Of a stretch of 64,000 bases of DNA, positions 40,842-49,838 are shown piece after piece; the first letter of the stretch is position 1, and each line of letters begins with the position of its first letter. The translations under genes and the position numbers were made by a program. This stretch comes from Tumebacillus algifaecis (GTDB lineage: Bacteria; Bacillota; Bacilli; Tumebacillales; Tumebacillaceae): contig NZ_CP022657.1 in the NCBI RefSeq assembly GCF_002243515.1, positions 2,719,001 to 2,783,000 of the forward strand. Reading direction: 5' to 3'. The notes below the pieces were generated by a model. That model did not search any database and was not told where the DNA came from. It worked only from the letters and a program-made list of their open reading frames with translations.

Positions 40842-42512
40842 TTAAAAGATGTGCAAAATTGTTTTGCCGTCCCACGGCAGTCCTTTATCGAAGCGCTCTT
40901 GGTCATGTTTTTGCCAGATCTTGAACAGTTTGTGTTCATACATCTCAAAGATTTCACAGCGCTTGGCCTTTGATTCTGCCGTGTCGAGAATGGCGTTGAC
41001 AGCGCGGCGAGCCGCCTCATTCGCCCCTTCCATCGTCGCGAGATCGGTGTTGGTGCGGACATAGTCGGAGGCGAGGAACAGGTTGGAGATCGTGGTGCTC
41101 GCTTCCGGGCGTTGCGTCCAAGTGCCTACTTTGTTGATCAACAACGGTTCGAGGTTAATCTTGTCGCGCGGGTTGATGAAGGCGATGTTTGGATCGAGGA
41201 ATGTGGTATGAATCATGTCGTCACGCAGATGGATTTCATCTCCGTGGTTCAAGCTCTGTTTCAACTGGGCCCACACTTCATTGCGCAGTTGCAAGTAGTC
41301 GCATTCCATCGCAGTCAACCCGTTTAGACCTGGCATGTTCCAGTCGGAGATATCGACGGAGAGAATATCGACCACTCTGCCGTCGCCAAATTGACGCATG
41401 TCGATGTGCGGCCAGAATTGGGCCTGCGAGACGGAGGTGAGCGCCCATTGCGAGTCCATGTACAACACGTGGCCTTCGATGATCGGTGCAGGCTCTGTCA
41501 AGAAGAACTGCATGCCGGTCATCCAGTCCACCGACAGCGACAATTGTTTGAGGAAAAATAAGGTCGGGTCGGCCAAGAGCATCTCATCGGTCAGCAGGCT
41601 GGCCAACACTTCGACCGGAAGCGCAGAAATGTAGTAGTCGGCCGTCACTTCGTGTTTGACACCGTTTTCGACGATTGTCGCACCCGTGATCACGCCATCT
41701 GTACAGTGGATGCTGGTCACATCTGCATTTAGGCGGTACTCGACCCCTTGTTCGCGCAAGAAGGAAAGCCACGGATCGATCCAGACATCGTTGGTCGGAC
41801 CGTTTAACACGCGGTCGTTTTTCATGCCCGGCGTGATCATGTCGAGAATCAGTTCAGCACCGACGTTGCCAACCGTTTTCGTGCTCGCTTCATGCGCTTT
41901 GGCGGCGACGAGCGTGCGGGTAAGCGCCGTGAACAGCTTCTGATAAGCTTCAGAATGCTGTTCCGCCTCAATGAAGCCCCACCACGGGATCTGCTCATAC
42001 TCCTGTACTTTGCGGTCGTGGCAAGAGGTGATAATTTGCCAGAGTTTCGAAGCGGCCAGTTCCATCTCGTCGATCGACAGACCGAGGTCCGCGTCAAACA
42101 TCGATTTGATGATGTCGATCACATCGTCAAGCGAAGTCGGAAAGTTGGCGACAAACTCGGTCAGCGGCAAATCATACCGAGCCAGTCCCATGCGCGGGGC
42201 GTGGACGAGGTTGTCAAAGACCGTTTTTTCTTTGCCGTTTCGGTCGATATAAGGGATGCGCTGCATCGTATCGGTCACATGTTTGTAGAATCCAGGGAAA
42301 AAACGGAACCCATGCTCGCCGGGAAGGTCTTTTCTGCCCTCTTTACCCGACCCGTACACCGGGATGCTGCGCGCTTTTCCACCAGCAATGTGTTTGTATT
42401 CATAGACGACAACATCAAATCCGCGCTGGATCAGTTCATGCGCGGCCGTCATCCCGGCGACTCCGCCGCCAAAGATCACAACTTTTTTATTGGTCGAACT
42501 CTTCTGATTCAT
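40842..42512 (-). CDS. FAD-dependent amine oxidase/phytoene desaturase-like oxidoreductase
   Basis: 556 residues. Rossmann FAD motif GGGVAGMTAAHELIQRG at about 15-31, then the ribose-binding VVVYEYKHIAGGKARS, and PGEHGFRFFPGFYKH, typical of carotenoid/hydroxysqualene-type desaturases. C-terminal FLASDYVRTNTDLATMEGANEAARRAVNAIL is the second FAD-binding block. No signal peptide. No carotenoid or hopanoid gene is near, so the substrate is unknown. It precedes the giant kinase by 33 bp in the same direction and might be cotranscribed with it. Confidence 0.85.
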   Translation of the reverse strand: MNQKSSTNKKVVIFGGGVAGMTAAHELIQRGFDVVVYEYKHIAGGKARSIPVYGSGKEGRKDLPGEHGFRFFPGFYKHVTDTMQRIPYIDRNGKEKTVFDNLVHAPRMGLARYDLPLTEFVANFPTSLDDVIDIIKSMFDADLGLSIDEMELAASKLWQIITSCHDRKVQEYEQIPWWGFIEAEQHSEAYQKLFTALTRTLVAAKAHEASTKTVGNVGAELILDMITPGMKNDRVLNGPTNDVWIDPWLSFLREQGVEYRLNADVTSIHCTDGVITGATIVENGVKHEVTADYYISALPVEVLASLLTDEMLLADPTLFFLKQLSLSVDWMTGMQFFLTEPAPIIEGHVLYMDSQWALTSVSQAQFWPHIDMRQFGDGRVVDILSVDISDWNMPGLNGLTAMECDYLQLRNEVWAQLKQSLNHGDEIHLRDDMIHTTFLDPNIAFINPRDKINLEPLLINKVGTWTQRPEASTTISNLFLASDYVRTNTDLATMEGANEAARRAVNAILDTAESKAKRCEIFEMYEHKLFKIWQKHDQERFDKGLPWDGKTILHIF

Positions 42513-42656
42513 AAAGTGGAATGATCTCCCTTCATTAGTTCTTCTTGGAGAAGAAACCTAATAACCCCACTCTATTTATATCATCAAACGGCTAGATGCT
42601 AAATAATAAATTTGTCAGGTTAAGTGGATTTTTGTAGAAAGTAGTCATCACGACAG

Positions 42657-42682
42657 AAAAAAGCTCCCCGCAAGGAGGAGCT
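42657..42682 (-). terminator. Terminator of the cca-sseB unit
   Basis: On the minus strand AGCTCC / GGAGCT stem followed by six T. Directly after the SseB-like gene. Confidence 0.75.
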
Positions 42683-42689
42683 GAAGCGA

Positions 42690-43106
42690 CTAGTCGGAAC
42701 CGTTGAGGTACGTTTGGATGTCGGCGTGGGTAAACGCTTTCCCGACCGCAGTGCCTGGGTTGAGCACAATTTTGACGTCTGGCGTTGCCGATGCGAAAAT
42801 GTTGGTGGCTCGGAGAAGGATACAGGTGGGCTCTGCGTCAAACAGACTGCGCAGGTGGTCAGAAGCTGAGAAGACAGGAAGAACCGTCTCGCCGCCGACC
42901 TCAAAATGTGTGAGGTAGATCGTCGAATTGTCACTTGGGCAGACGGTGCCGTCTTCCTCGATGCGCGCGCTTTCTATGTGCCCGAGCACGTAGAGGTTGG
43001 ATTGAAACAGTTGACGGTAGAAGTGCGGCTCCAGCTTGGGGTCTTGTTGGGCTTGCAGCAGAGCTTGATCCAATGGGACAACAACATGTTCATGGCTCTC
43101 GTCCAA
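42690..43106 (-). CDS. SseB N-terminal-domain protein
   Basis: 138 residues from TTG with GGAGGCTGTCGC upstream. Contains LDQALLQAQQDPKLEPHFYRQLFQSNLYVLG, EVGGETVLPVFSASDHLRSLF and KIVLNPGTAVGKAFTHADI, all matching the SseB family (enhanced serine sensitivity). The C-terminal SseB domain is absent, as often in Bacillota. Soluble, function unclear. Follows cca by 26 bp and is the last gene of the block before the terminator. Confidence 0.88.
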   Translation of the reverse strand: MDESHEHVVVPLDQALLQAQQDPKLEPHFYRQLFQSNLYVLGHIESARIEEDGTVCPSDNSTIYLTHFEVGGETVLPVFSASDHLRSLFDAEPTCILLRATNIFASATPDVKIVLNPGTAVGKAFTHADIQTYLNGSD

Positions 43107-43132
43107 GCGACAGCCTCCTTCGATCCTTTGCG

Positions 43133-44347
43133 TTACTCAACAACCTGCCCGCTTTGCACAAGCTGCAAGAGCGTCTGGCTATCGTTGCTCGACGGATCTT
43201 GCAGCACCGCTTGGGCGAGTCGTTTGAGCCACTGGCCGACGTGCGGGCCTTCCTCGATGCCGCAAGCGATCAGATCAAGTCCGGTGAGGGCAAGATCTGA
43301 GGTTCCCCAGATCGGCTGGCGTTTGCGGTGTTCTTCGGCGAGGGCGGTCCAGTAATCGAGCCGCTGTGCGTCGTGCATGACAGCGTAGAGCAAGCATTTA
43401 CGCCAGATCGCACCATAGCCATGCGTGAACAAGAGCTGGCGCCAGCGCAGGTCGTTCCAATCGACGGGCGACTCCGCTTGCAAGGCGTACTGTTCACGAA
43501 TCTCGCGTTTCAGCGCGGTGGACAGTTTGAGTCCTTGCAGATTTTTTTCCATGCGCGGCTCGTCCGTTTCGATGGCGAAAAAAATCAAGCAGTAACGAAG
43601 CGCGAGGTCGGGTGGAGACAGCGCCGTCCATGCTGCGGCGCGTTCCCATCGCGCGACCGCTAACGTGGGGCGGGAGAAAATAGAGCGCAAGGTGTCTGTC
43701 TGCCGGAGCAGGTCGAGCGCCGTGTCCGGGTGGGACAGCAACATTTTGTGCCACTCCTCGCGGATGCGCTCGCGAGAGATCTGCCGCAAGCGGTACGATT
43801 CCTCGCGAATCGCCTGCAAGGTCTCCTCTTCGATCACAAATTGCAGTTGCACAGCAAACCGAATGGCGCGAAGCATGCGCAACGCGTCCTCTTCAAAGCG
43901 CAGCAACGGGTCGCCAACCGCTCGAATCCGCTTCTCCAACAGGTCTAACTGCCCGTCAAACGGATCGTGCAACGTCCCGTCCCGCCCCAATGCCAGCGCG
44001 TTGATCGTCAAATCACGGCGTGCCAAATCGTCCAACAGCGAACGGACAAACACCACTTCGCTCGGTCTCCGCCCATCCTTATACTCACCATCCGTTCGAA
44101 AGGTCGTCACTTCGAATTGAAGATCAGCTTCGCACACCGTGACAGTTCCGTGCTTCATACCGATCGGAAGCGTGTGCGGAAACAAAGCCAACACCTCTTC
44201 CGGTCGGGCCGAGGTCGTGATGTCATAGTCGTAAATCGGCCGTTGTAACAGTTTGTCCCGCACGCAGCCGCCGACGAGATACGCCTCATGCCCGGCCTGC
44301 TCGAGCGCCTCCACCACCTGCCAAGCCACAGCTTCCGTCCGATCCAC
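43133..44347 (-). CDS. cca: CCA tRNA nucleotidyltransferase
   Basis: 404 residues from GTG at 44347 after GGGGGGTGATGTT. Catalytic head: YLVGGCVRDKLLQRPIYDYDIT with GG and the DxD metal pair (DYD), plus the RRDLTINALAL motif and the FEEDALRMLRAIRFA neck. C-terminal helical body/tail of a class II enzyme. Adds or repairs the 3' CCA of tRNAs. In B. subtilis bshB1-bshA lie between mgsA and cca; here only about 40 bp separate the two. Confidence 0.95.
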   Translation of the reverse strand: MDRTEAVAWQVVEALEQAGHEAYLVGGCVRDKLLQRPIYDYDITTSARPEEVLALFPHTLPIGMKHGTVTVCEADLQFEVTTFRTDGEYKDGRRPSEVVFVRSLLDDLARRDLTINALALGRDGTLHDPFDGQLDLLEKRIRAVGDPLLRFEEDALRMLRAIRFAVQLQFVIEEETLQAIREESYRLRQISRERIREEWHKMLLSHPDTALDLLRQTDTLRSIFSRPTLAVARWERAAAWTALSPPDLALRYCLIFFAIETDEPRMEKNLQGLKLSTALKREIREQYALQAESPVDWNDLRWRQLLFTHGYGAIWRKCLLYAVMHDAQRLDYWTALAEEHRKRQPIWGTSDLALTGLDLIACGIEEGPHVGQWLKRLAQAVLQDPSSNDSQTLLQLVQSGQVVE

Positions 44348-44388
44348 AACATCACCCCCCTGTCCCATTCGTCGCGCTCCCCGCTCGC

Positions 44389-44790
44389 TTAGCTTTGCTG
44401 ACGACTTTCACGCCATGCCAAGTCGCCGCGGTCGAGCGCTTTGACAAGAATTTCTGCAGTGCCCATGTTGGTGGCGACCGGGATGTCATGTACGTCGCAG
44501 AGGCGGAGCAAAGCGAGGATGTCCGGCTCATGCGGCTGGGCCATCAACGGGTCGCGGAAGAACAGCACGAGGTCCATGCGGTCCTCAGCGATCAATGCCC
44601 CGATCTGCTGGTCTCCGCCTAGCGGTCCGGACAGGAATCGATTGATCGTAAGTCCTGTCGCCTCATGAATGCGCAGCCCTGTCGTGCCGGTCGCATACAG
44701 GGTCGCTTTGGCAAAGATATGCTGATAGGCGATCACAAAATTGATCAAGGTCTCTTTCTTGCGGTCATGTGCGATTAGTGCGATGTTCAT
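44389..44790 (-). CDS. mgsA: Methylglyoxal synthase
   Basis: 133 residues, normal length. Motifs [26 protein letters not shown] and the catalytic [11 protein letters not shown] loop with the base aspartate, plus [15 protein letters not shown]. Converts dihydroxyacetone phosphate to methylglyoxal, a carbon-overflow bypass. Lies 17 bp after dapB, the same order as in Bacillus. Confidence 0.96.
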   Translation of the reverse strand: MNIALIAHDRKKETLINFVIAYQHIFAKATLYATGTTGLRIHEATGLTINRFLSGPLGGDQQIGALIAEDRMDLVLFFRDPLMAQPHEPDILALLRLCDVHDIPVATNMGTAEILVKALDRGDLAWRESRQQS

Positions 44791-44807
44791 CGGGACCCCT
44801 CCGTCCG

Positions 44808-45611
44808 TTAAAAGAGCAAGTTTTCCAGACCGTAGACCATGCCCTCATATTTCATGACTTCTTTGCAGGACAGAACAACGCCCGGCATGAACGACTCGCG
44901 GTTGATCGAGTCATGGCGAATCGTCAGCGTCTGCCCGAGGCCGCCGAAGATCACCTGTTGGTGCGCCACATAGCCTGGCAATCTCACACTATGCACGCGC
45001 ATGCCTTCGATTTCACCACCGCGCGCGCCTGCGATGCTCTCATGCTCGTTCGGATGGCCCTGTCCCATCTGTTCCCGCGCTTGGCTGATCAACTCCAACG
45101 TCTTGATCGCCGTGCCAGAGGGCGCGTCCAACTTCTGATCGTGGTGCATCTCAATGATCTCCACATGCGGCAAAAAGCGGGCCGCCTCGGCCGCAAAGCG
45201 CATCATCAAAAGGGCTCCGATCGCGAAGTTCGGAGCGATCACCCCGCCGATTCCTCGCTCTTTACAAGCCTGATCCCAAGCTGCGATCTCCTCGGGTGTC
45301 ATCCCCGTCGTGCCGACGACAGGTCTTACGCCGAACTGAATCGCCTTGTCGATATTCCCTTTCATCACCGCAGGCGTCGTGAAGTCAACCATCACGTCCG
45401 GCTTCGTCTCGACGAGAGTCTTCTCCACATCGTTGGAAAATTGCACGCTGCCCGCATCGACGCCGAGCACGTCCGAGACCGACACGCCGTCCAGCGTCCG
45501 ATCGACAGCTCCGACCAATTCCAACTCCTCATCTTTCAAAATTGCCTGTACCGTTTCGCGGCCCATCCGGCCTTTGGCACCGATGACGACCACGCGAATT
45601 TTTTCTGCCAT
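44808..45611 (-). CDS. dapB: 4-hydroxy-tetrahydrodipicolinate reductase
   Basis: 267 residues. Nucleotide-binding [14 protein letters not shown] at the start, VDFTTPAV, and the catalytic [18 protein letters not shown] block. Step in lysine and diaminopimelate synthesis; diaminopimelate and dipicolinate are needed for cell wall and spores. Part of the ypjD-dapB-mgsA-cca run; 21 bp after the MazG gene. Confidence 0.97.
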   Translation of the reverse strand: MAEKIRVVVIGAKGRMGRETVQAILKDEELELVGAVDRTLDGVSVSDVLGVDAGSVQFSNDVEKTLVETKPDVMVDFTTPAVMKGNIDKAIQFGVRPVVGTTGMTPEEIAAWDQACKERGIGGVIAPNFAIGALLMMRFAAEAARFLPHVEIIEMHHDQKLDAPSGTAIKTLELISQAREQMGQGHPNEHESIAGARGGEIEGMRVHSVRLPGYVAHQQVIFGGLGQTLTIRHDSINRESFMPGVVLSCKEVMKYEGMVYGLENLLF

Positions 45612-45632
45612 CTCAATCTCGTTCCCCTTTCC

Positions 45633-45965
45633 TTACTCCGCGTCCTTGCGCGTCCAGCGATTCGCATCGCGCGTGTTGAACTTGTGCATCACTGCGCGGT
45701 GCGCCTCCTCCAAATCGATACCAAGCGAATTGGCCATACAGGTGATCACAAAGATCATATCTGCCAGTTCCAACGCGATCGAACCGTCCGCCTCTTCCGC
45801 TCTCTTCGGTTTCTGACCGTGCGTGTGATTGACCTCGCGCGCGAGCTCGCCCAGTTCTTCTGTCAACCGCACGACCAAAGTCATCGGATGAAAATAACCT
45901 TCTTTAAATTGTGAGATGTAGTCATCTACATCTTTTTGCATCTCTTTGATTGTCAGGTCTGCCAT
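45633..45965 (-). CDS. ypjD: MazG-like nucleotide pyrophosphohydrolase (YpjD)
   Basis: 110 residues from ATG at 45965 after GAGGAGGCAAGGCGT; the open frame extends 14 codons upstream. Metal motif pair ELGELAREVNH and EELADMIF-like (ALELADMIFVITCMANSLGIDL) as in MazG/dUTPase-fold proteins. Same position before dapB as ypjD in B. subtilis. Hydrolyses nucleoside triphosphates to monophosphates; precise substrate unknown. Confidence 0.92.
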   Translation of the reverse strand: MADLTIKEMQKDVDDYISQFKEGYFHPMTLVVRLTEELGELAREVNHTHGQKPKRAEEADGSIALELADMIFVITCMANSLGIDLEEAHRAVMHKFNTRDANRWTRKDAE

Positions 45966-46111
45966 ACGCCTTGCCTCCTCAACTTGATCTTTTTTATAGA
46001 GTACCATAACTTTCCCCGATGGACGAATCCGTTCATAATGCAGGCGGGTCGTCCATATGAATGGGTAAGGGTAGTCCGTATTTTGACATGAAAAAGGAGA
46101 TGAGGCTCACA

Positions 46112-47383
46112 ATGTCCACTGCGCCGAAGCGTTCGTCAACAACGATCTTGGCCACCGTGGTCGTCTTTCTGACCTTGTCCTTGGTGTTGTACCCGCAAGA
46201 AGGGTTCAAAGCCGGGGTTGATGGGTTAAAGCTCTTCTGGGACGTTGTCTTCCCGTCCCTCTTGCCGTTCTTCATCCTCTCCGAACTGCTGCTCGGCGTA
46301 GGCATCGTGCATGCGCTCGGAGTGTTGCTCGAACCGCTGATGCGCCCGCTGTTCTCCGTACCAGGAGTCGGTGCGTTCGCCCTTTCGATGGGCCTGGCCG
46401 CCGGCTACCCGATGGATGCGGTCATCACGTCCAAATTTCGAAAGAACAAACTGTGTACCCGGATTGAAGGGGAACGGTTGCTCGCCTTTACCAATACGGC
46501 CGATCCGCTCTTTATGTTTGGCGCCGTGGCAGTCGGGATGTTTCACTCGCCGCAGCTCGGGATGCTGCTTGCTATCGCCCATTACATATCGGCTTTGCTG
46601 GTGGGCATCACCTTTAAATTCTACGGAGTGCGCTCCGAACATCGCCACATCGAAGCGGATATCGTCCGCGCCGACAAAGTGAAGGGTAACATTTTCAAAC
46701 GCTCGTTCGGTGAAATGATGCGCGCTCGCGAAGAAGACGGGCGCACGCTTGGCAAACTGCTTGGCGATGCGGTCAATGACTCGGTGAAAACTCTGCTGAT
46801 GATTTGTGGCTTTATCATCTTTTTCGCCGTGCTGTTCAAAGTGCTGTCCCTCTCCGGTATCGTTCCGATTCTGGCCCTGCCGATCGAGATGATCTTCCGC
46901 ATGATCGGTCTCGATCTCGGTCTCGTGCAATCGTTTGTCGCCGGCATTTTCGAAATTGACATCGGTTCAGCGATGGCCGCACAAACGAGCGCGCCGCTGA
47001 TCGAACAGTTGATCATCGTCTCCTTCATCATCGCTTGGTCCGGTCTGTCCGTGCATGCACAGGTCGCTTCTGTGCTCACCGGTACCGACATCCGCATGAC
47101 TCCCTACGTGGTGGCCCGCCTCCTACACGCGGTGCTGGCAGGTGCGCTCACCTTGATTTTCTACAACATGGGTTGGGGTCAGACTGCCACCGAAGTGTTC
47201 GCACCGATCATGCCGATGTTGGCAGCGGTCGCCGACCCGAGCATGCAACATTGGGGACTTTCCTTAATCGTACTGAAAAACTGGTTCCTGATCTTTGGCG
47301 CTGTCATCTTGCTCGCATTGACCATTCATTTCTTTAAAAGCGCGCGCTTCGTGGCGTGGAGTTCCCGCTCTGAGCGGCGCTAA
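46112..47383 (+). CDS. ylbJ: Sporulation integral membrane protein YlbJ
   Basis: 423 residues from ATG at 46112 with GAGG six bases upstream. Polytopic nucleoside-transporter-gate type protein: DVVFPSLLPFFILSELLLGVGIVHALG, FALSMGLAAGYPMDAVITSKFR, and C-terminal membrane helices ending in FLIFGAVILLALTIHFF. YlbJ is conserved in spore formers and needed for spore cortex formation, which supports an endospore-forming host. Divergent from ypjD; ends at a perfect terminator. Confidence 0.93.
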   Translation: MSTAPKRSSTTILATVVVFLTLSLVLYPQEGFKAGVDGLKLFWDVVFPSLLPFFILSELLLGVGIVHALGVLLEPLMRPLFSVPGVGAFALSMGLAAGYPMDAVITSKFRKNKLCTRIEGERLLAFTNTADPLFMFGAVAVGMFHSPQLGMLLAIAHYISALLVGITFKFYGVRSEHRHIEADIVRADKVKGNIFKRSFGEMMRAREEDGRTLGKLLGDAVNDSVKTLLMICGFIIFFAVLFKVLSLSGIVPILALPIEMIFRMIGLDLGLVQSFVAGIFEIDIGSAMAAQTSAPLIEQLIIVSFIIAWSGLSVHAQVASVLTGTDIRMTPYVVARLLHAVLAGALTLIFYNMGWGQTATEVFAPIMPMLAAVADPSMQHWGLSLIVLKNWFLIFGAVILLALTIHFFKSARFVAWSSRSERR

Positions 47384-47389
47384 GCTTGA

Positions 47390-47429
47390 CACGACAAAAC
47401 CCCTTTCGTCCGAAAGGGGTTTTGTCGTG
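47390..47429. terminator. Bidirectional terminator with 18-bp perfect stem
   Basis: CACGACAAAACCCCTTTC / its exact reverse complement, loop GTCC. The A- and T-rich parts of the stem serve both directions. Between ylbJ and uppP. Confidence 0.9.
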
Positions 47430-47432
47430 CCG

Positions 47433-48218
47433 TTAAAACTTGAACAAGAACTGTGTGAACAGTTGGTCGAGCAAGATCAAGCCACCGAGCAGCCACACAT
47501 ACCAGGCGAACATGCGCATTCCGCGTTTGACGATCAACGAAATCATGTACTTGATGGCAAAATAGCCGGCCACCGCTGCGGTCAACGTGCCGATGATCTC
47601 CGTCGCGCCGATCGTCATCCCCTGCTCGATCGCATCGCTCAGGTCGAACACTCCAGCACCAATGATGACGGGGATTGACATCAGAAATGAAAATTTGGCC
47701 GCAAACTCCCGGTCGAGGCCGCGCATCAAGGCCCCCATGATCGTCAGTCCCGAGCGTGACAGCGCTGGCATGATCGCAGCGCCTTGCAGCGTCCCGATGA
47801 GCAACGCGTCCACATAGCCCATCTCGCGCTCTTTTTTGAAGCCTTTGCGCACCGTGTCGGCCCACCAGATCACACATCCGGTGATGATAAATTCCATGCC
47901 GATCGTGCTCCCCGACGCGAAGACCGCATCAAAATAGTCTTTGAACAGGAAGCCGATCAAAGCGGTTGGGACCGAACCTGCGAGAATCAGGCGACCCATC
48001 TTGCCAAACGGGTTCTTGATCAACTCACGAATGTCACGCCAAAAGACGGCAAAGACGGCGAGCAAGGTGCCCAAGTGCAGCAGAATATCAAAGGTTAAGG
48101 CTCCTTCCTCAAGACCGAACAGCCGTTGAAACAAGACCAGATGACCCGAGCTTGAGATCGGCAAAAATTCGGTCAGGCCTTGTACCACTCCGAGGAATAT
48201 CGCCTCCCAAAGAGACAA
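47433..48218 (-). CDS. uppP: Undecaprenyl-diphosphatase UppP (BacA)
   Basis: 261 residues from TTG at 48218, three bases after GAGGGGAGG. Signature LGVVQGLTEFLPISSSGHLVL (active-site E and SS) near the N-terminus and PALSRSGLTIMGALMRGLDRE in the middle, with about eight membrane helices. Recycles the lipid carrier of cell wall synthesis and can give bacitracin tolerance. Divergent from the YkvI-like gene. Confidence 0.95.
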   Translation of the reverse strand: MSLWEAIFLGVVQGLTEFLPISSSGHLVLFQRLFGLEEGALTFDILLHLGTLLAVFAVFWRDIRELIKNPFGKMGRLILAGSVPTALIGFLFKDYFDAVFASGSTIGMEFIITGCVIWWADTVRKGFKKEREMGYVDALLIGTLQGAAIMPALSRSGLTIMGALMRGLDREFAAKFSFLMSIPVIIGAGVFDLSDAIEQGMTIGATEIIGTLTAAVAGYFAIKYMISLIVKRGMRMFAWYVWLLGGLILLDQLFTQFLFKF

Positions 48219-48336
48219 CTGCCTCCCCTCCTCACACAAACCAGTATTTTGTCCTGTATATCTCCTATGCTCGTACAATCAAAAGCATGATTTCAGGTTT
48301 TTCATAATATGGTTGCTAGTAAGGGGGGAATCCGCT

Positions 48337-49389
48337 ATGAATGGAACCGAGTTGAGACTTTCTCTGCAAATCGCCTTTACCTACATCGGAACGGTCGTCG
48401 GTGCCGGGTTTGCTTCCGGACAGGAGATTTTGCAGTTTTTTACTTTGCTAGGTCCGATGGCCTACCCTGCCATCCTCCTCGCTGTGGCCTTGTTTGCTTG
48501 GGTGGGTGTGCAAATGCTGATGCTTGGGCATAAACTGCGCGCCCGCTCCTATCGCGAAATGACCGCCTATCTGTTCGGCAGGAAGCTCGCCACCCTGATC
48601 GATGTCGCGATGATGGTGATGCTGTTCTTCGTCACGGTGGCAATGCTGGCAGGTGTTGGCGCGCTGTTCGAAGAGCAATTGCACCTTTCGTTTCAGATCG
48701 GCGTCCTCTTGACGATGGTACTGACTTACCTGACAATCCTGCGCGGCATGAAAGGCATCATGGCCGCCAACACGATCATCGTGCCGCTGATGCTGTTTGT
48801 GGTGATCATGATCTTCATACAGAGCTTCATGCAAACGGAGTACAAGCCGACCTTCGCACCCACCACCACGATTCACAACTATTCGTGGATCTTGTCTGCC
48901 GTCTCTTACGCGGCGCTCAATTTGGGACTTGCCGTGTCGGTGCTCGTGCCGATGGGCGGCGAGATGAAAAACACCAAGGTGCTCCAACTGGGCGGACTGC
49001 TCGGCGCGCTCGGACTCGGTATCATGCTTCTCGGCGCCCAGTACGCGATGTCAACACGAATGCCATTGATCGCCGAATATGAAGTGCCGATGGGGTTTCT
49101 ATCCTCCACCTTTTCACCGCTGATGCAAGGAGTGTTTATCGTGGCGCTGTGGGGGGAAATCTACTCGACCTTGATCGCCAACGTGTTTGGTCTTCGCTCC
49201 CAACTCACCAATTCGCGCAACAGCACGCAAAGCTCGCTGATCACCATCGTCATTCTCACCGCCGCATTCTTCGTCGCCCAGATCGGATTTTCCAACATCG
49301 TGCACTACCTGTATCCCGTCTTTGGCTACGTCAGTCTGCTGTTATTGCTGCTGTTGCTGTGGCCACGGCGCATCGCGTTCAAAAAATGA
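48337..49389 (+). CDS. YkvI-family membrane protein (APC-superfamily-like carrier)
   Basis: 350 residues from ATG at 48337 after AGGGGGGAATCCGCT. About ten hydrophobic helices; the first contains FTYIGTVVGAGFASGQEILQFF, a glycine-rich unwound helix pattern as in branched-chain amino-acid and APC carriers, and the family-typical YKPTFAPTTTIHNYSWILSAVSYAALNLGLA in the middle. Matches the YkvI family of Bacillus by pattern. Substrate unknown. Confidence 0.82.
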   Translation: MNGTELRLSLQIAFTYIGTVVGAGFASGQEILQFFTLLGPMAYPAILLAVALFAWVGVQMLMLGHKLRARSYREMTAYLFGRKLATLIDVAMMVMLFFVTVAMLAGVGALFEEQLHLSFQIGVLLTMVLTYLTILRGMKGIMAANTIIVPLMLFVVIMIFIQSFMQTEYKPTFAPTTTIHNYSWILSAVSYAALNLGLAVSVLVPMGGEMKNTKVLQLGGLLGALGLGIMLLGAQYAMSTRMPLIAEYEVPMGFLSSTFSPLMQGVFIVALWGEIYSTLIANVFGLRSQLTNSRNSTQSSLITIVILTAAFFVAQIGFSNIVHYLYPVFGYVSLLLLLLLLWPRRIAFKK

Positions 49390-49584
49390 TAGGGGCTCGG
49401 CAGGTATGACCTCATTCGATACTCCCAGGTAGCGGCCGCGAACATACAGCCGATCTATATCCCAAAAGTCCAAACCGGCACTGCCCATCCGTTTCTCATG
49501 CTGCGTGCTCAAAGCACCGCCAGCAACATCCGATTCATGACGTACACGGACCACCCAAAGCTCGTGAGCTAGAAATCAAACTGG

Positions 49585-49626
49585 ATTCATAAGTCCCCGC
49601 CGTTTAGTTGGCGGGGACTTATGAAT
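49585..49626. repeat. Perfect 17-bp inverted repeat (hairpin without T-run)
   Basis: Arms ATTCATAAGTCCCCGCC and its exact complement enclose GTTTAGTT. No T-run follows, so it is not a standard terminator. GC-rich hairpins with a TTTAG-type loop occur at ends of IS200/IS605-family elements, so it could be a remnant; a factor-independent stem with other role is the alternative. Confidence 0.8.
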
Positions 49627-49708
49627 GGCTCCGCAACTTTGCTGAACCGTATAAAACTTACAGAACCGTTCAATAAGCTGGTCACGACAACATCGAGCAA
49701 TCATACAG

Positions 49709-49737
49709 TTGTTCTGAAAATGTTCTCGGTCTATAAT
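49709..49737 (+). promoter_or_regulatory. sigma-A promoter of the DedA gene
   Basis: TTGTTC, 17-bp spacer, TATAAT. About 100 bp before the DedA start. Confidence 0.65.
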
Positions 49738-49838
49738 GGGAAATACGGACACTCATAGAGTTTCTTGGACAGATTAACATGATATGACATTCTTAACAGG
49801 TATGTTGTCAAGAGAAGGGTGGTGCCTTTGGCCATCTC

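Larger units (their letters stand above)
49390..49838. other. 449-bp stretch without a recognised gene; possible decayed element
   Basis: Contains a perfect 17-bp inverted repeat (49585-49626), a promoter for the DedA gene (49709-49737) and two overlapping short open frames on opposite strands: a minus-strand frame of about 60 residues (49365-49554, with DFWDIDRLYVRGRYLGV) and a startless plus-strand frame ending at TAG before 49573. I recognise neither; they could be gene remnants. Confidence 0.5.

Noticed and set aside
49342-49554. Minus-strand 70-residue frame as a spore germination (GerP-like) gene
   Set aside because: Considered because of a spore-former context, but the translation does not match GerPA-PF patterns I know, and part of it overlaps the YkvI-like gene.
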